Part shown: positions 39,727 through 48,178 of the stretch, in pieces | Numbering within the stretch: position 1 is the first letter of the stretch | How the letters are laid out: each line of letters begins with the position of its first letter | NCBI GenBank assembly: GCA_014803435.1 | Contig: JACYFD010000009.1 | Coordinates: 1 to 64,000 of the forward strand | Length of the DNA: 64,000 nt | Direction: 5' to 3' | Source: Cellulosimicrobium terreum | GTDB lineage: Bacteria > Actinomycetota > Actinomycetes > Actinomycetales > Cellulomonadaceae | The notes under the pieces: model-generated | Told to the model about the DNA's origin: nothing | Databases searched by the model: none | Seen by the model: the letters and a program-made list of their open reading frames with translations, nothing else | Position numbers and translations under genes: made by a program

Positions 39727-40980
39727 ATGCCCGCACCGTCGACCGCTCTCTACGTCGAGCACCACGAGCACTGGCAGGACGTCGTGTCACGCGACCGTGC
39801 GCTCGACGGCGACCTCCGCGTCCGGACGGTCGACGGCGCCACGATCCTCCCGCTGCGGCCGTCGGCGGACGGCCTGCACCGGTGGTCCGGCGGGGTCGTG
39901 GACGCCTACGGCACGTTCGTCGCGGGGCACCGCACGGGGTACACGCACACCAAGGCCCGTCACAACGTCGTGAGCGCCTACCCCGTCCCCGACGACGCCG
40001 CGTACCGCCCGGAGACCGTCATCTGGGGCGGTGGCCGGGACGCGCGGCACTTCGGGCACTTCCTCACGGAGAACCTGGCACGGCTCTGGTACCTCGTCGA
40101 GAACCCCGGGCTCGGGCTCAAGGTGGCGTTCACCAACAACGGGTTGTCGTACGACCACCCGAACGTCGAGCTCTTCCGTCGCCTCGGCCTGCGGCGCGAG
40201 GACATGATCTTCGTCGAGGAGCCGACGCGGTTCGACGCGGTCGTCGTCCCGGACCAGGCGCTGTACCTGACCGGCGAGATGCACCTCGAGCACTCACGGT
40301 CGACCTACGACGCCATCCGGGACAGCGTCGAGCCGGCCGGCGTGGACAAGGTCTACCTGACGCGGAGGAGGCTGACGCCCAAGGCGTGCCTGCGCGACGT
40401 CAACGAGGAGATGCTCGAGGACTTCTACGCCTCCCAGGGCTACGAGATCGTCTCCCCCGAGACGTTGCCGCTCGGCGAGCAGATCTCCCTCATGGCCGGA
40501 GCACGCGAGGTGGCGTGCACGCTGGGCACGCTGTCCCACCAGGTCCTGTTCTGCCGCGACGACGTGCGCCTCGGCATCGTCCTGCGCGACAAGCGCGACC
40601 CGCTCCCCATCCAGTGGACGATGAACGCGATGCGCGACGCGGACTGCAGCGTCGTGGACGCCTCCCTGTCGTTCCTGCCCACCTCGCACACCGCCGGCGT
40701 CCACCACTACACGACGACGCCGCAGTGGTCGCGCTACGTGGCCGAGCAGTTCGGTGGGTCCGTCCCCGACGCGCCGCCCGACGAGCACCTCATCGACTAC
40801 GTGCGGCACTGGACCGAGGTCGTCGCCGCCGCCCCGGCGCGCGACCTCTGGCGCTTCCCGTCGTGGACCGTCGCCGACCTCGTCACGAGCCTCAGCGCGT
40901 CCGTCGTCGCCACGCCGCTGCGGCCTGCGACCCGCGCCAAGCTCACCGACCACTTCGGGACGGTCGAGCTGCGTCCTTGA
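39727..40980 (+). CDS. GT61-type glycosyltransferase
   Basis: The protein has 417 residues. The GT61 (DUF563) pattern is visible: RHFGHFLTENLARLWYLVE in the first half, DKVYLTRRRLTPKACLRDVNEE at the start of the donor half, and CTLGTLSHQVLFC near the nucleotide site. ATG 39727 has GAAGGA upstream. It diverges from the GT29-GT4 gene across about 200 bp, so the glycan locus is read in both directions. Acceptor and donor are unknown. Confidence 0.82.
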   Translation: MPAPSTALYVEHHEHWQDVVSRDRALDGDLRVRTVDGATILPLRPSADGLHRWSGGVVDAYGTFVAGHRTGYTHTKARHNVVSAYPVPDDAAYRPETVIWGGGRDARHFGHFLTENLARLWYLVENPGLGLKVAFTNNGLSYDHPNVELFRRLGLRREDMIFVEEPTRFDAVVVPDQALYLTGEMHLEHSRSTYDAIRDSVEPAGVDKVYLTRRRLTPKACLRDVNEEMLEDFYASQGYEIVSPETLPLGEQISLMAGAREVACTLGTLSHQVLFCRDDVRLGIVLRDKRDPLPIQWTMNAMRDADCSVVDASLSFLPTSHTAGVHHYTTTPQWSRYVAEQFGGSVPDAPPDEHLIDYVRHWTEVVAAAPARDLWRFPSWTVADLVTSLSASVVATPLRPATRAKLTDHFGTVELRP

Positions 40981-41023
40981 CTGACCCGGACCCGACCGGG
41001 CCGTCGCGAGCGGTCGCGGGTAC

Positions 41024-41189
41024 TAGGCTGATGAACGGACCACGGGCCGCACTCCTCTCGGCCGACGGGGCGACCTCGACTCTGGGTCGCGGGGTCCGCA
41101 GGCGCGAGATGACGCGCCGACCTCGCAGCGACGACGCCGCACGCCTTCGCGTGCGGGTCGCGCTCTCGCCCCGACCCTGGAGAACCCGC
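41024..41189 (+). promoter_or_regulatory. Promoter and structured leader of the F420-0 transporter operon
   Basis: TAGGCT at 41024-41029 is the likely -10, giving an untranslated leader of about 150 nt. The leader has a perfect hairpin GGCGCG-AGATGA-CGCGCC (41101-41118) and another CCGCACGC-CTTC-GCGTGCGG (41137-41156), and CGGACC near its start is complementary to GGTCCG further on. It does not match a cobalamin riboswitch. GGAG lies nine bases before the GTG start. Confidence 0.4.
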
Positions 41190-42236
41190 GTGCCCCGTCG
41201 TCGTCCCCGACACCGTCATGCTCTCGCCCTCGCCCTCGTGGCACCGCTCGTGGTGCTGCTCGCCGCCTGCTCGGGCGGCGCGGCCGGCGTTCCCGACCCC
41301 GCGCCGTCGGACAACGACACCGGCGGCGGCACGGCCGCCTCCTCGACGCGGTACCCGCTCACGATCGACGACTGTGGGTTCGACGTGACGTTCGACGCCG
41401 CGCCGGAGCGCGTCGTGACGATCAAGTCGTCCACGACCGAGATGCTGCTCGCGCTGGGCCTGGGCGACCGGATCGTCGCGTCCGCGTTCCTCGACGGGCC
41501 GGTCCCCGACACCCTGGCCGACGCCGCGGCGTCGGTCCCGGCCGTCGCGGAGCCGATGTCCGACCAGGTGCCCGGCGCGGAGGCGGTGCTCGGGGTCGAG
41601 CCGGACCTCGTCTACGCGGGCTGGGAGTCGAACCTCACGGCCGACGGCGCGGGTGACCGCGACACGCTCGCGCAGCTCGGCGTCGCGACGTACGTCTCGC
41701 CGTCGGCGTGCAAGGACGCCGCGTACATGCCGAACCCGCTGACGTTCGACGACGTGTTCGCCGAGATCACCGAGGTGGGCCAGATCTTCGACGCGCCCGA
41801 CGCCGCGGCGGACCTCGTCGCCGACCAGCAGGCGACGCTCGACGGCGTCGAGGCCGACGACCGCGGGCTCACCGCCCTGTGGTACTCGTCGGGCGACGAC
41901 ATCCCGTACGTCGGCGCAGGGATCGGCGCACCCCAGATGATCATGGACGCGGTCGGGCTGGAGAACGTCGCGGGCGACGTCGAGGACACGTGGACGTCGT
42001 ACGCGTGGGAGGAGGCGATCGCCGCCGACCCCGACGTCCTCGTGCTCGTCGACGCGGCGTGGAACACCGCGGACGCGAAGATCGAGCGCCTCGAGTCCAA
42101 CCCTGCGACGGCCGAGATGACCGCCGTCCGCGAGGGCCGCTACCTGCGCGTCCCGTTCCCCGCGAGCGAGGCGGGCGTGCGCAACGTCGACGCCGTCGTC
42201 GACCTCGCCGAGCAGCTGGAGGCGCTCGACCTGTGA
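41190..42236 (+). CDS. Substrate-binding lipoprotein of a putative F420-0 ABC transporter
   Basis: The protein has 348 residues. A basic start and lipobox LVVLLAACSGG predict a lipid-anchored protein outside the membrane. The body is a type III (siderophore/B12-like) binding protein: PERVVTIKSSTTEMLLALGLGDRIV, EAVLGVEPDLVYAGWESN, GIGAPQMIMDAVGLENVAGDV, YLRVPFPASEAGVRNVDAV. These phrases match what I recall of TIGR03868, the binding protein of an actinobacterial cassette proposed to import F420-0. A B12 or siderophore ligand remains the alternative. GTG 41190 is the start; the stop overlaps the permease gene. Confidence 0.8.
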   Translation: MPRRRPRHRHALALALVAPLVVLLAACSGGAAGVPDPAPSDNDTGGGTAASSTRYPLTIDDCGFDVTFDAAPERVVTIKSSTTEMLLALGLGDRIVASAFLDGPVPDTLADAAASVPAVAEPMSDQVPGAEAVLGVEPDLVYAGWESNLTADGAGDRDTLAQLGVATYVSPSACKDAAYMPNPLTFDDVFAEITEVGQIFDAPDAAADLVADQQATLDGVEADDRGLTALWYSSGDDIPYVGAGIGAPQMIMDAVGLENVAGDVEDTWTSYAWEEAIAADPDVLVLVDAAWNTADAKIERLESNPATAEMTAVREGRYLRVPFPASEAGVRNVDAVVDLAEQLEALDL

Positions 42237-43324
42237 CCGCGCTGCGCACGCGTGACCTGCCTGGGCCCGCCCCCGTCTCGACGAGGGCGGGTCGGGGCGC
42301 GCCCGCACGCCGCGGCGCGGCCTGGTGGCTGCCGGTCAGCATCGCGCTCCTGGTGGTCACCGTGCTCGTCGCGGTGACCATCGGACCGGCGGACCTCGCG
42401 GTCTCCGACGTGTGGCGGTCGATCGCGTCGCACCTCGGCCTGGGCGGTGTGCTCGGGCGCGAGCCGCTCGGCCCGCTGCAGGACGGCATGGTCTGGCAGC
42501 TGCGCCTCCCGCGCGTGCTCACCGCCGCCGCGGTCGGGGCCGGCCTCGCGGTGTGCGGGGTCGTCATGCAGTCCCTGACGCGCAACCCGCTGGCCGACCC
42601 CTACCTGCTCGGGCTCTCCTCGGGGGCGTCGCTGGGCGCCGTGCTCGTGCTCGTCGTGGGCTGGACGGTGCTCCTGCCCGTCGCGGCGTTCGGGGGCGCG
42701 GTGCTCGCCCTCGTCGCGGCGCTCGCGCTCGCGGGGGCGGTCGGGACGATCACCCCGAGCCGGACCGTGCTCGCGGGGCTCGCGGTGAGCCAGCTTGCCG
42801 CCGCGGCGACGAGCTTCGTCATCTTCTGGTCCGCGACGGGCGACTCGTACCGCGAGATCCTGTCGTGGCTCATGGGGTCCGTCGCGGGCGCGACGTGGAC
42901 GTCGGTCGCGATCGCGGGCGGGGCGACGCTCGTGCTCGGGTCGCTGCTCGCGTCGACCGGTTCGGTGCTCGACGCGTTCACGTTCGGCGACACGGCCGCC
43001 TCCGCGCTCGGCGTGGACGTGCCACGCGTGCGGTGGGTCCTGCTCGTCGGCGTCGCTCTGCTCACGGGCGCGCTCGTGTCGCAGTCCGGGTCGATCGGGT
43101 TCGTCGGGCTGATCCTGCCGCACGCCGTCCGCATGCTGACGGGCGCCCGGCACCGGCTGCTGCTGCCGCTCTCTGCCCTGTTCGGGGCGTCGTTCCTCGT
43201 GTGGGCGGACACGCTCGCCCGCACCGTCTTCGCGCCGCGCGAGCTGCCCGTCGGGATCGTCACCGCCGCGGTCGGAGCGCCCGTGTTCGCCCTGCTGCTG
43301 TGGCGCGGACGGAGGGTCGCATGA
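42233..43324 (+). CDS. Permease of the putative F420-0 ABC transporter (FecCD/BtuC type)
   Basis: The protein has 363 residues with about nine to ten membrane helices. FecCD-family marks are LRLPRVLTAAAVGAGLAVCGVVMQSLTRNPLADPYLLG, WLMGSVAG and the C-terminal GFVGLILPHAVRMLTGARHR coupling region. Start GTG 42233 overlaps the binding-protein stop (GTGA) and its stop overlaps the ATPase ATG, so the three genes form one translational unit. It fits TIGR03869-like permeases by context. Confidence 0.85.
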   Translation: MTALRTRDLPGPAPVSTRAGRGAPARRGAAWWLPVSIALLVVTVLVAVTIGPADLAVSDVWRSIASHLGLGGVLGREPLGPLQDGMVWQLRLPRVLTAAAVGAGLAVCGVVMQSLTRNPLADPYLLGLSSGASLGAVLVLVVGWTVLLPVAAFGGAVLALVAALALAGAVGTITPSRTVLAGLAVSQLAAAATSFVIFWSATGDSYREILSWLMGSVAGATWTSVAIAGGATLVLGSLLASTGSVLDAFTFGDTAASALGVDVPRVRWVLLVGVALLTGALVSQSGSIGFVGLILPHAVRMLTGARHRLLLPLSALFGASFLVWADTLARTVFAPRELPVGIVTAAVGAPVFALLLWRGRRVA

Positions 43325-44178
43325 CGGACCTGCGGACCGCCGTCGGGCAGGACGCCACGGCCATGGACGAGCCCGGCACCGTGGCGGCGGGGACCGGCGG
43401 GCTCGACGCCGCGCGCGTCTCCTGGTCCGTGGACGGGCGGCTGATCCTCGACGGCGTGGACGCGAGCGCCCCGCCCGGCGCGGTGAGCGGTCTGCTCGGC
43501 CCCAACGGTTCCGGCAAGTCCACGCTCCTGCGCGTCCTCGCGGGGGTGCAGCCGCCGTCCGACGACGCGGCCCGGGTCGCGTTCGACGGCACCGACGTGC
43601 GGGGACTGGGACGTCGTCGTCGGGCCCGGGTGCTCGCCCTCGTGGAGCAGGACGCGACGACGGATCTCCCCCTCCCGGTCCTCGACGCGGTGCTGCTCGG
43701 CCGTATCCCGCACCATTCCATGCTGGCCGGCGACTCCGCTCGCGACCGCGAGGTCGCCCGGGACGCGCTGGAGGCGGTCGGCATGGCGGCGTTCGTGGAC
43801 CGCGAGGTCGCGACTCTCTCCGGCGGCGAGCGCCAGCGGGTGCACCTGGCGCGCGCGCTCGCCCAGGAGCCCGCGCTGCTCCTGCTCGACGAGCCGACCA
43901 ACCACCTCGACATCGCGGCCCAGCTCGACACGATGCGCATCCTGCGCACCCTGGCCGACGACGGCGTCACCGTCCTCGCGGCACTGCACGACCTCTCGCT
44001 CGCGGCCCAGACGTGCGACCACGTGGTGCTGCTCTCAGGCGGCCGGGTCGTCGCTGCGGGCGACGTGCGCGACGTGCTCGTGCCGGACGTGCTCGACGAC
44101 GTCTACGGCGTGCAGACCGACGTGCTCACGCACCCGCGCACGGGTCGGCCCGTGCTCACGTTCTCGCCGCGGGACTGA
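43321..44178 (+). CDS. ATPase of the putative F420-0 ABC transporter
   Basis: The protein has 285 residues: Walker A GLLGPNGSGKSTLLR (about residue 60), Q-loop ALVEQDATTD, signature TLSGGERQRVHLARALAQEP, Walker B LLLLDEPTNHLD and switch histidine in ALHDLSLAAQ. It powers the permease encoded just upstream. It ends four bases from the convergent CoA-binding protein gene. Confidence 0.88.
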   Translation: MTDLRTAVGQDATAMDEPGTVAAGTGGLDAARVSWSVDGRLILDGVDASAPPGAVSGLLGPNGSGKSTLLRVLAGVQPPSDDAARVAFDGTDVRGLGRRRRARVLALVEQDATTDLPLPVLDAVLLGRIPHHSMLAGDSARDREVARDALEAVGMAAFVDREVATLSGGERQRVHLARALAQEPALLLLDEPTNHLDIAAQLDTMRILRTLADDGVTVLAALHDLSLAAQTCDHVVLLSGGRVVAAGDVRDVLVPDVLDDVYGVQTDVLTHPRTGRPVLTFSPRD

Positions 44179-44182
44179 CCGG

Positions 44183-44626
44183 TCATCTCGGTCGGTCGCC
44201 GAGTCGGCGGTACTCGATCGCGGGACAGCGGTCCATGACCACGTCGAGGCCGGCGTCGCGCACGCGCCGGGCGGCGTCCTCGTCGATCACGTCGAGCTGG
44301 AACCACACCGCCTTCGCCCCGATCGCGACGGCCTGGTCCGCGACGTCACCGGCGAGCTCGGAGCGGACGAACACGTCCACGACGTCGACCGGGAACGGGA
44401 TCTCGGCGAGCGTCGCGTACCCCTGCTCGCCGTGCACGGTCGGGGCGGACGGGTGCACGGGGACGATGCGCTTGCCGTGCTGCTGCAGCACCCGTGCGAC
44501 GCCGTACGCGGCGCGCTCCGCGTTGTTGGACAGCCCGACGACGGCCCACGTCGTCGTCCCGTCTCCCAGCGTCCGCGTGATCGCGTCGTCGTCCGGCCGT
44601 GTTGTCCCGGGTGTCATGGAGGTCAT
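44183..44626 (-). CDS. CoA-binding domain protein (YccU-like)
   Basis: The protein has 147 residues. The Rossmann fold reads TWAVVGLSNNAERAAYGVARVLQQHGKRIVPVHP, then VDVVDVFVRSELAGDVADQA and KAVWFQLDVIDEDAARRVRDAGLDVVMDRCPAIEYRRL, the usual ending of this stand-alone CoA-binding family. Function unknown. An ATG three codons downstream (44617) is an alternative start. Confidence 0.85.
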   Translation of the reverse strand: MTSMTPGTTRPDDDAITRTLGDGTTTWAVVGLSNNAERAAYGVARVLQQHGKRIVPVHPSAPTVHGEQGYATLAEIPFPVDVVDVFVRSELAGDVADQAVAIGAKAVWFQLDVIDEDAARRVRDAGLDVVMDRCPAIEYRRLGDRPR

Positions 44627-44690
44627 GTCGGGCCAACGGTCCGGAGGTATGGGCTGTTCCCGACGGCCCCGAAGGACGCACGATGGAGGC

Positions 44691-45101
44691 ATGGCACTCC
44701 CACCGGCCGCCGCCGCGGCGACGAAGAGGTTCAACCCTTACGCGCTCAAGCTCTCGGGGCGGGTGCCGCCATGGTCGACGCTCCACCACCGCGGCCGCCG
44801 CAGCGCCCGCTCGTACGCGACGCCCGTCATGGCGTTCGCGGCGCGACGCCCCGGCGAGCGCGACGTCCTCGTGGTGCACCCGCTGCCCTGGGGGGCGGAC
44901 GTCGACTGGTGCCGCAACATCCGTGCTGCCGGGTCGTACGAGCTGACCCGCAAGAACGTGGAGTACCGCGTGGACCGTCTCGAGGTCGTCGACGCCGAGG
45001 AGATCGCGCCTCTGCTCCACGGGCTCCCGCGGGCCGCGCTGAGCAGCGGTCGCTTCGACCAGGTCCTCGTCGGACGGGTGCGCAGGATCGCCGGAACCTG
45101 A
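44691..45101 (+). CDS. Deazaflavin (F420)-dependent nitroreductase-like protein
   Basis: The protein has 136 residues, with the split beta-barrel of the Ddn family: TLHHRGRRSARSYATPVMAF, VLVVHPLPWGADVDWCRNIRAAG and EVVDAEEIAPLL. Family members use reduced F420 to reduce quinones or nitro compounds. It lies near the putative F420-0 importer. ATG 44691 is preceded by GGAGG with short spacing. A second member lies at 47722. Confidence 0.75.
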   Translation: MALPPAAAAATKRFNPYALKLSGRVPPWSTLHHRGRRSARSYATPVMAFAARRPGERDVLVVHPLPWGADVDWCRNIRAAGSYELTRKNVEYRVDRLEVVDAEEIAPLLHGLPRAALSSGRFDQVLVGRVRRIAGT

Positions 45102-45119
45102 GCGCGTCGCGCGGGCGGG

Positions 45120-45578
45120 TCAGGTCAGCGCGACTGCCAGCAGGACGGACGCGAGCGCGCCGGCCGCCGTGCGCACGTGGTTGAGCGCGAGCCAGCGCGG
45201 CACGAACCGCGCCCACTCGTCCGCCGGGTCCGGGCTCACGTCGAGCCGTTCGTTGAGGGGCACGTTGCCCGCGCCGGTCACCCCGAGGATGCCGACCACG
45301 GAGACGGACGCGCCCGAGAGCGCCCACCCCGCCCCGGGGTCGCCGGTCACGAGCCCGACGACGGACGCCGCGACCGGGAGCACGACGGCCCCGAGCAGCA
45401 GCAGCATGAGCGGAGGCCGCAGCGCCGCCCGGTTGATCGCGATCATCGCGGCCGCGCCGTCGGCGGCCGGCAGGCGCCGCAGCCCGCCCATGACGAACGT
45501 CGAGAATGCGAACAGGACACCGCCCGCGAGACCCGTCGCGACCGCACCCGCGACGACGAGCACGTCGAAGGCGCTCAC
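45120..45578 (-). CDS. DUF1772 / anthrone oxygenase-like membrane protein
   Basis: The protein has 152 residues and four hydrophobic segments. VLFAFSTFVMGGLRRLPAADG and IAINRAALRPPLMLL near the start and GNVPLNERLD in the loop are typical of DUF1772. GTG 45578 overlaps the stop of the NmrA-like gene, so the two are coupled. Activity unknown. Confidence 0.78.
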   Translation of the reverse strand: MSAFDVLVVAGAVATGLAGGVLFAFSTFVMGGLRRLPAADGAAAMIAINRAALRPPLMLLLLGAVVLPVAASVVGLVTGDPGAGWALSGASVSVVGILGVTGAGNVPLNERLDVSPDPADEWARFVPRWLALNHVRTAAGALASVLLAVALT

Positions 45579-46480
45579 CGCGCACCCGTCGTCGTCCACG
45601 TCCGGGCCTCGCGCTGCGCGAACTCCCGGAAGTCGCGGGGCGCGCGGCCCAGGGCCCGGCGCACCCCGTCGGTCACGTGCGCGCCCCGCCCGTCGAGCAC
45701 CTCGGTGAACAGGTAGCGCATGAGGTCCACGACGTCCGCGGGCAGTCCCGCGGCGCTCAGCCCGCCGGTGAACTGGTCCAGGGTGATCGGGTCGTACTGG
45801 AGGTCTCGCCCGCTCGCGGACGCGATCTCCGCGACTGCGTCGGCGAAGGTCAGCGACCGCGGACCGGTGAGCTCGTAGACCTGACCCGCGTGCGCGTCGT
45901 CGGTCAGCGCGGCGACCGCGACGTCGGCGACGTCCTCGAGGTCGACGAACGGCTCGGTGACGTCGGACACCGGGAGCGCGAGCACGCCGTCGAGCACCGG
46001 GTCCAGGAGGAAGCTCTCGCTGAAGTTCTGGGCGAAGAACGCGCACCGGACCACCGTGCGCCCGGGGAACACCTCCGCGACCGACTCCTCAGCGCGCTCC
46101 GCCTCGCTCTCGCCGCGTCCCGAGAGCAGGACGAGCCGCCGCACGCCCGCGGACCGGGCGAGCGCCGCGAGCCGCGTCACGGTCTCGGGCGCACCGGGGA
46201 CCGCGAGGTCCGGCGCGTAGGCGACGTACACGGCCTCCGCGCCCTCGAGCGCGGGCGCCCACGTGGACTCGTCGTCCCAGTCGAACGGCGTGGTCCCGGG
46301 CGTCCCGCCCCGCGAGGCCCACCGGACCGGGACACCGAGCGCGTCGAGCCGGTCGGCGACGCGACGTCCGGACTTCCCCGTCGCCCCGACGACGAGCGTG
46401 GTGCCCGACGGCGGGCGGTCGCGGTCCTCGGACCGGGCTGCGGTGATCGGGGTCGTGGCGGTCGGGGTCGTAGCGCTCAT
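45575..46480 (-). CDS. NmrA-like NAD(P)-binding protein
   Basis: The protein has 301 residues. A Rossmann motif TLVVGATGKSGRRVADRL lies at about residues 28-45 after a Thr/Ala-rich lead. Further marks are AVYVAYAP, RLVLLSGRGESEAE, RCAFFAQNFSE and YELTGPRSLTFADAVAEIA, typical of atypical SDRs of the NmrA/azoreductase-like type. ATG 46480 has GGGAG upstream. It is divergent from an AraC regulator and coupled to a DUF1772 gene. Confidence 0.85.
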   Translation of the reverse strand: MSATTPTATTPITAARSEDRDRPPSGTTLVVGATGKSGRRVADRLDALGVPVRWASRGGTPGTTPFDWDDESTWAPALEGAEAVYVAYAPDLAVPGAPETVTRLAALARSAGVRRLVLLSGRGESEAERAEESVAEVFPGRTVVRCAFFAQNFSESFLLDPVLDGVLALPVSDVTEPFVDLEDVADVAVAALTDDAHAGQVYELTGPRSLTFADAVAEIASASGRDLQYDPITLDQFTGGLSAAGLPADVVDLMRYLFTEVLDGRGAHVTDGVRRALGRAPRDFREFAQREARTWTTTGAR

Positions 46481-46585
46481 GTCGGTCTCCCTGTCGGGGC
46501 GGTGGTCGGTGACAGGACTCAGCCAACCGGTCCGCAGCGAGACGTTCCATGGTCGAGCCGCTCGCTCGCATGCGCGATCGTCTCG

Positions 46586-46591
46586 TAGGCT
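46586..46591 (+). promoter_or_regulatory. Putative -10 box of leaderless araC-type gene
   Basis: TAGGCT six bases before the ATG at 46598. Confidence 0.45.
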
Positions 46592-46597
46592 GCCAGG

Positions 46598-47587
46598 ATG
46601 GACGTCGTCGCCGGACTGCTCGACGGGCCCCGCGCGCGGGGTGCGTTCCTCCTGCGCAGCCACCTGAGCGCGCCGTGGGCGATGCGCATCGAGGACGAGG
46701 CTCCGCTGACCATCGTCCCCGTGCTCCGTGGTTCCGCCTGGGTGGGTCCGACGCCGGGCGGCGGCGCGACCGGCAGCCCGCGCGGCGCCGGCGGGCGCCC
46801 GGACGTCGGGGTCGCCGTCGGGAAGGGGGACGTCGTGCTGTTCCGCGGCCCCGACCACTACGTCGTCGCGGACTCCCCCACGACCGCGCCACAGGTCGTG
46901 ATCGGGCCGAGCGAGGTGTGCCGCCCCGTGAACGGCGGCCCGTCGCCCATGACCGTGCTCGGCGTGCGGTCGTGGGGAAACGACCCCGACGGCGAGACCG
47001 TGATCGTCACCGGGACCTACCCGCTGGAGGGTGAGGTCGGTCGGCGGATCCTGGGCGTCCTCCCCCAGCGCGTCGTGCTGCGCCGCGACGAGGTCGACCC
47101 GACGCTCGTCGAGCTGCTCGCGCGCGAGGTGGTGCAGGACCTGCCCGGACAGGAGGCGGTGCTGGACCGGCTGCTCGACCTGCTGCTCATCTCGTGCCTG
47201 CGCACGTGGCTCTCGCGCGACGACGCGCCAGGCTGGTACCGGGCCGACGCGGACCCGGTCGTGGGTGCGGCCCTGCGCCTGATCCACCACGACCCGGCCC
47301 GTCCGTGGACGGTGGACTCCCTGGCGCGCGAGGTGGGGCTGTCCCGTGCCGCGTTCTCCCGGCGGTTCACCGAGCTCGTCGGCGAGCCGCCCATGACCTA
47401 CCTCACCGGGTGGCGCCTCGACCTCGCGGCGGACCTCCTGCTGGCCGACGGCGCGACCGTCGCCTCCGTCGCGCGCACCGTCGGCTACTCGACGCCGTTC
47501 GCGCTGAGCGCGGCGTTCAAGCGCGTGCGGGGCGAGAGCCCGAGCGCCCTCCGGAAGCGCGAGGCCACCGAGGCCCTCGCGAGATAG
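46598..47587 (+). CDS. AraC-family regulator with cupin N-terminus
   Basis: The protein has 329 residues. The N-terminal half is a cupin-type sensor (WAMRIEDEAPLTIVPVLRG, GDVVLFRGPDHYVVAD). The C-terminal AraC domain has two HTH motifs: WTVDSLAREVGLSRAAFSRRF and ATVASVARTVGYSTPFALSAAFKR. It is divergent from the NmrA-DUF1772 pair and probably controls it. The stop codon and last two codons lie inside a short repeat (see 47580). Confidence 0.88.
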   Translation: MDVVAGLLDGPRARGAFLLRSHLSAPWAMRIEDEAPLTIVPVLRGSAWVGPTPGGGATGSPRGAGGRPDVGVAVGKGDVVLFRGPDHYVVADSPTTAPQVVIGPSEVCRPVNGGPSPMTVLGVRSWGNDPDGETVIVTGTYPLEGEVGRRILGVLPQRVVLRRDEVDPTLVELLAREVVQDLPGQEAVLDRLLDLLLISCLRTWLSRDDAPGWYRADADPVVGAALRLIHHDPARPWTVDSLAREVGLSRAAFSRRFTELVGEPPMTYLTGWRLDLAADLLLADGATVASVARTVGYSTPFALSAAFKRVRGESPSALRKREATEALAR

Positions 47588-47660
47588 CGAGGCCCCGCCG
47601 AGATAGCGACCCACGACCGCTCGGGCTGGGCGGGCTGACCGGCAGGCCGCTATCTCGCGG
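47580..47660. repeat. Intergenic element with three CGAGATAGCG copies, two direct and one inverted
   Basis: CGAGATAGCGA occurs at 47580-47590 and 47599-47609, and its inverse CGCTATCTCG at 47648-47657. Copies 2 and 3 bound a palindromic unit of about 60 bp. The first copy supplies the TAG stop of the AraC gene. It looks like a REP- or MITE-like intergenic repeat and could also act as a terminator. Confidence 0.6.
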
Positions 47661-47721
47661 TGCGGGCGGGAAGCGAGCCGGACGAGGGGCACGGTCCGAC
47701 GACGCGCGGCACGATGGGTCC

Positions 47722-48132
47722 ATGCCGATCCCCCGCTGGGTCACCCGGACCAACAAGCACGTCCTCAACCCCGTGATGCTGCGCGTCGCCACCGGGATCG
47801 GGCCGATGGCGGTCGTCCGGCACGTCGGGCGACGCAGCGGCCGCGAGTTCCGCACCCCGGTGTTCGCGTTCGCCTACCGCGCCGACCCCGACCGGCCCGA
47901 GGTCCGCGTGGTCCTCGCGCTCACGTACGGGCCCGACGTCGACTGGGTGCGCAACGTCGACGCGGCCGGCTCGTTCGTGCTGGAGCGCCGCGACGACGAG
48001 TTCGCCGTCGACGACGTGCAGCGCGTGACGGGCGCGGACGGCCTGCGGCTGCTCCCCGGGTGGACGCGGGCGGCACTGGGAGCCGCCGGGGTGGAGGAGT
48101 TTCGGACCGGTCGGCTGCGCCGGCTCGGCTGA
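47722..48132 (+). CDS. Deazaflavin (F420)-dependent nitroreductase-like protein
   Basis: The protein has 136 residues. VVRHVGRRSGREFRTPVFAFAYR, VLALTYGPDVDWVRNVDAAG and TGRLRRLG match the Ddn/F420-binding split-barrel family. It is related to the protein at 44691 but diverged. Substrate unknown. Confidence 0.78.
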   Translation: MPIPRWVTRTNKHVLNPVMLRVATGIGPMAVVRHVGRRSGREFRTPVFAFAYRADPDRPEVRVVLALTYGPDVDWVRNVDAAGSFVLERRDDEFAVDDVQRVTGADGLRLLPGWTRAALGAAGVEEFRTGRLRRLG

Positions 48133-48178
48133 GGTCCTCGCCGGTGCACCGGACGCCGCGCCTGCCATGATGGGACGC

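Noticed and set aside
41024-41189. Cobalamin riboswitch upstream of the BtuF/FecB-like binding protein
   Set aside because: The leader has hairpins but lacks the conserved B12-box and the other core segments.
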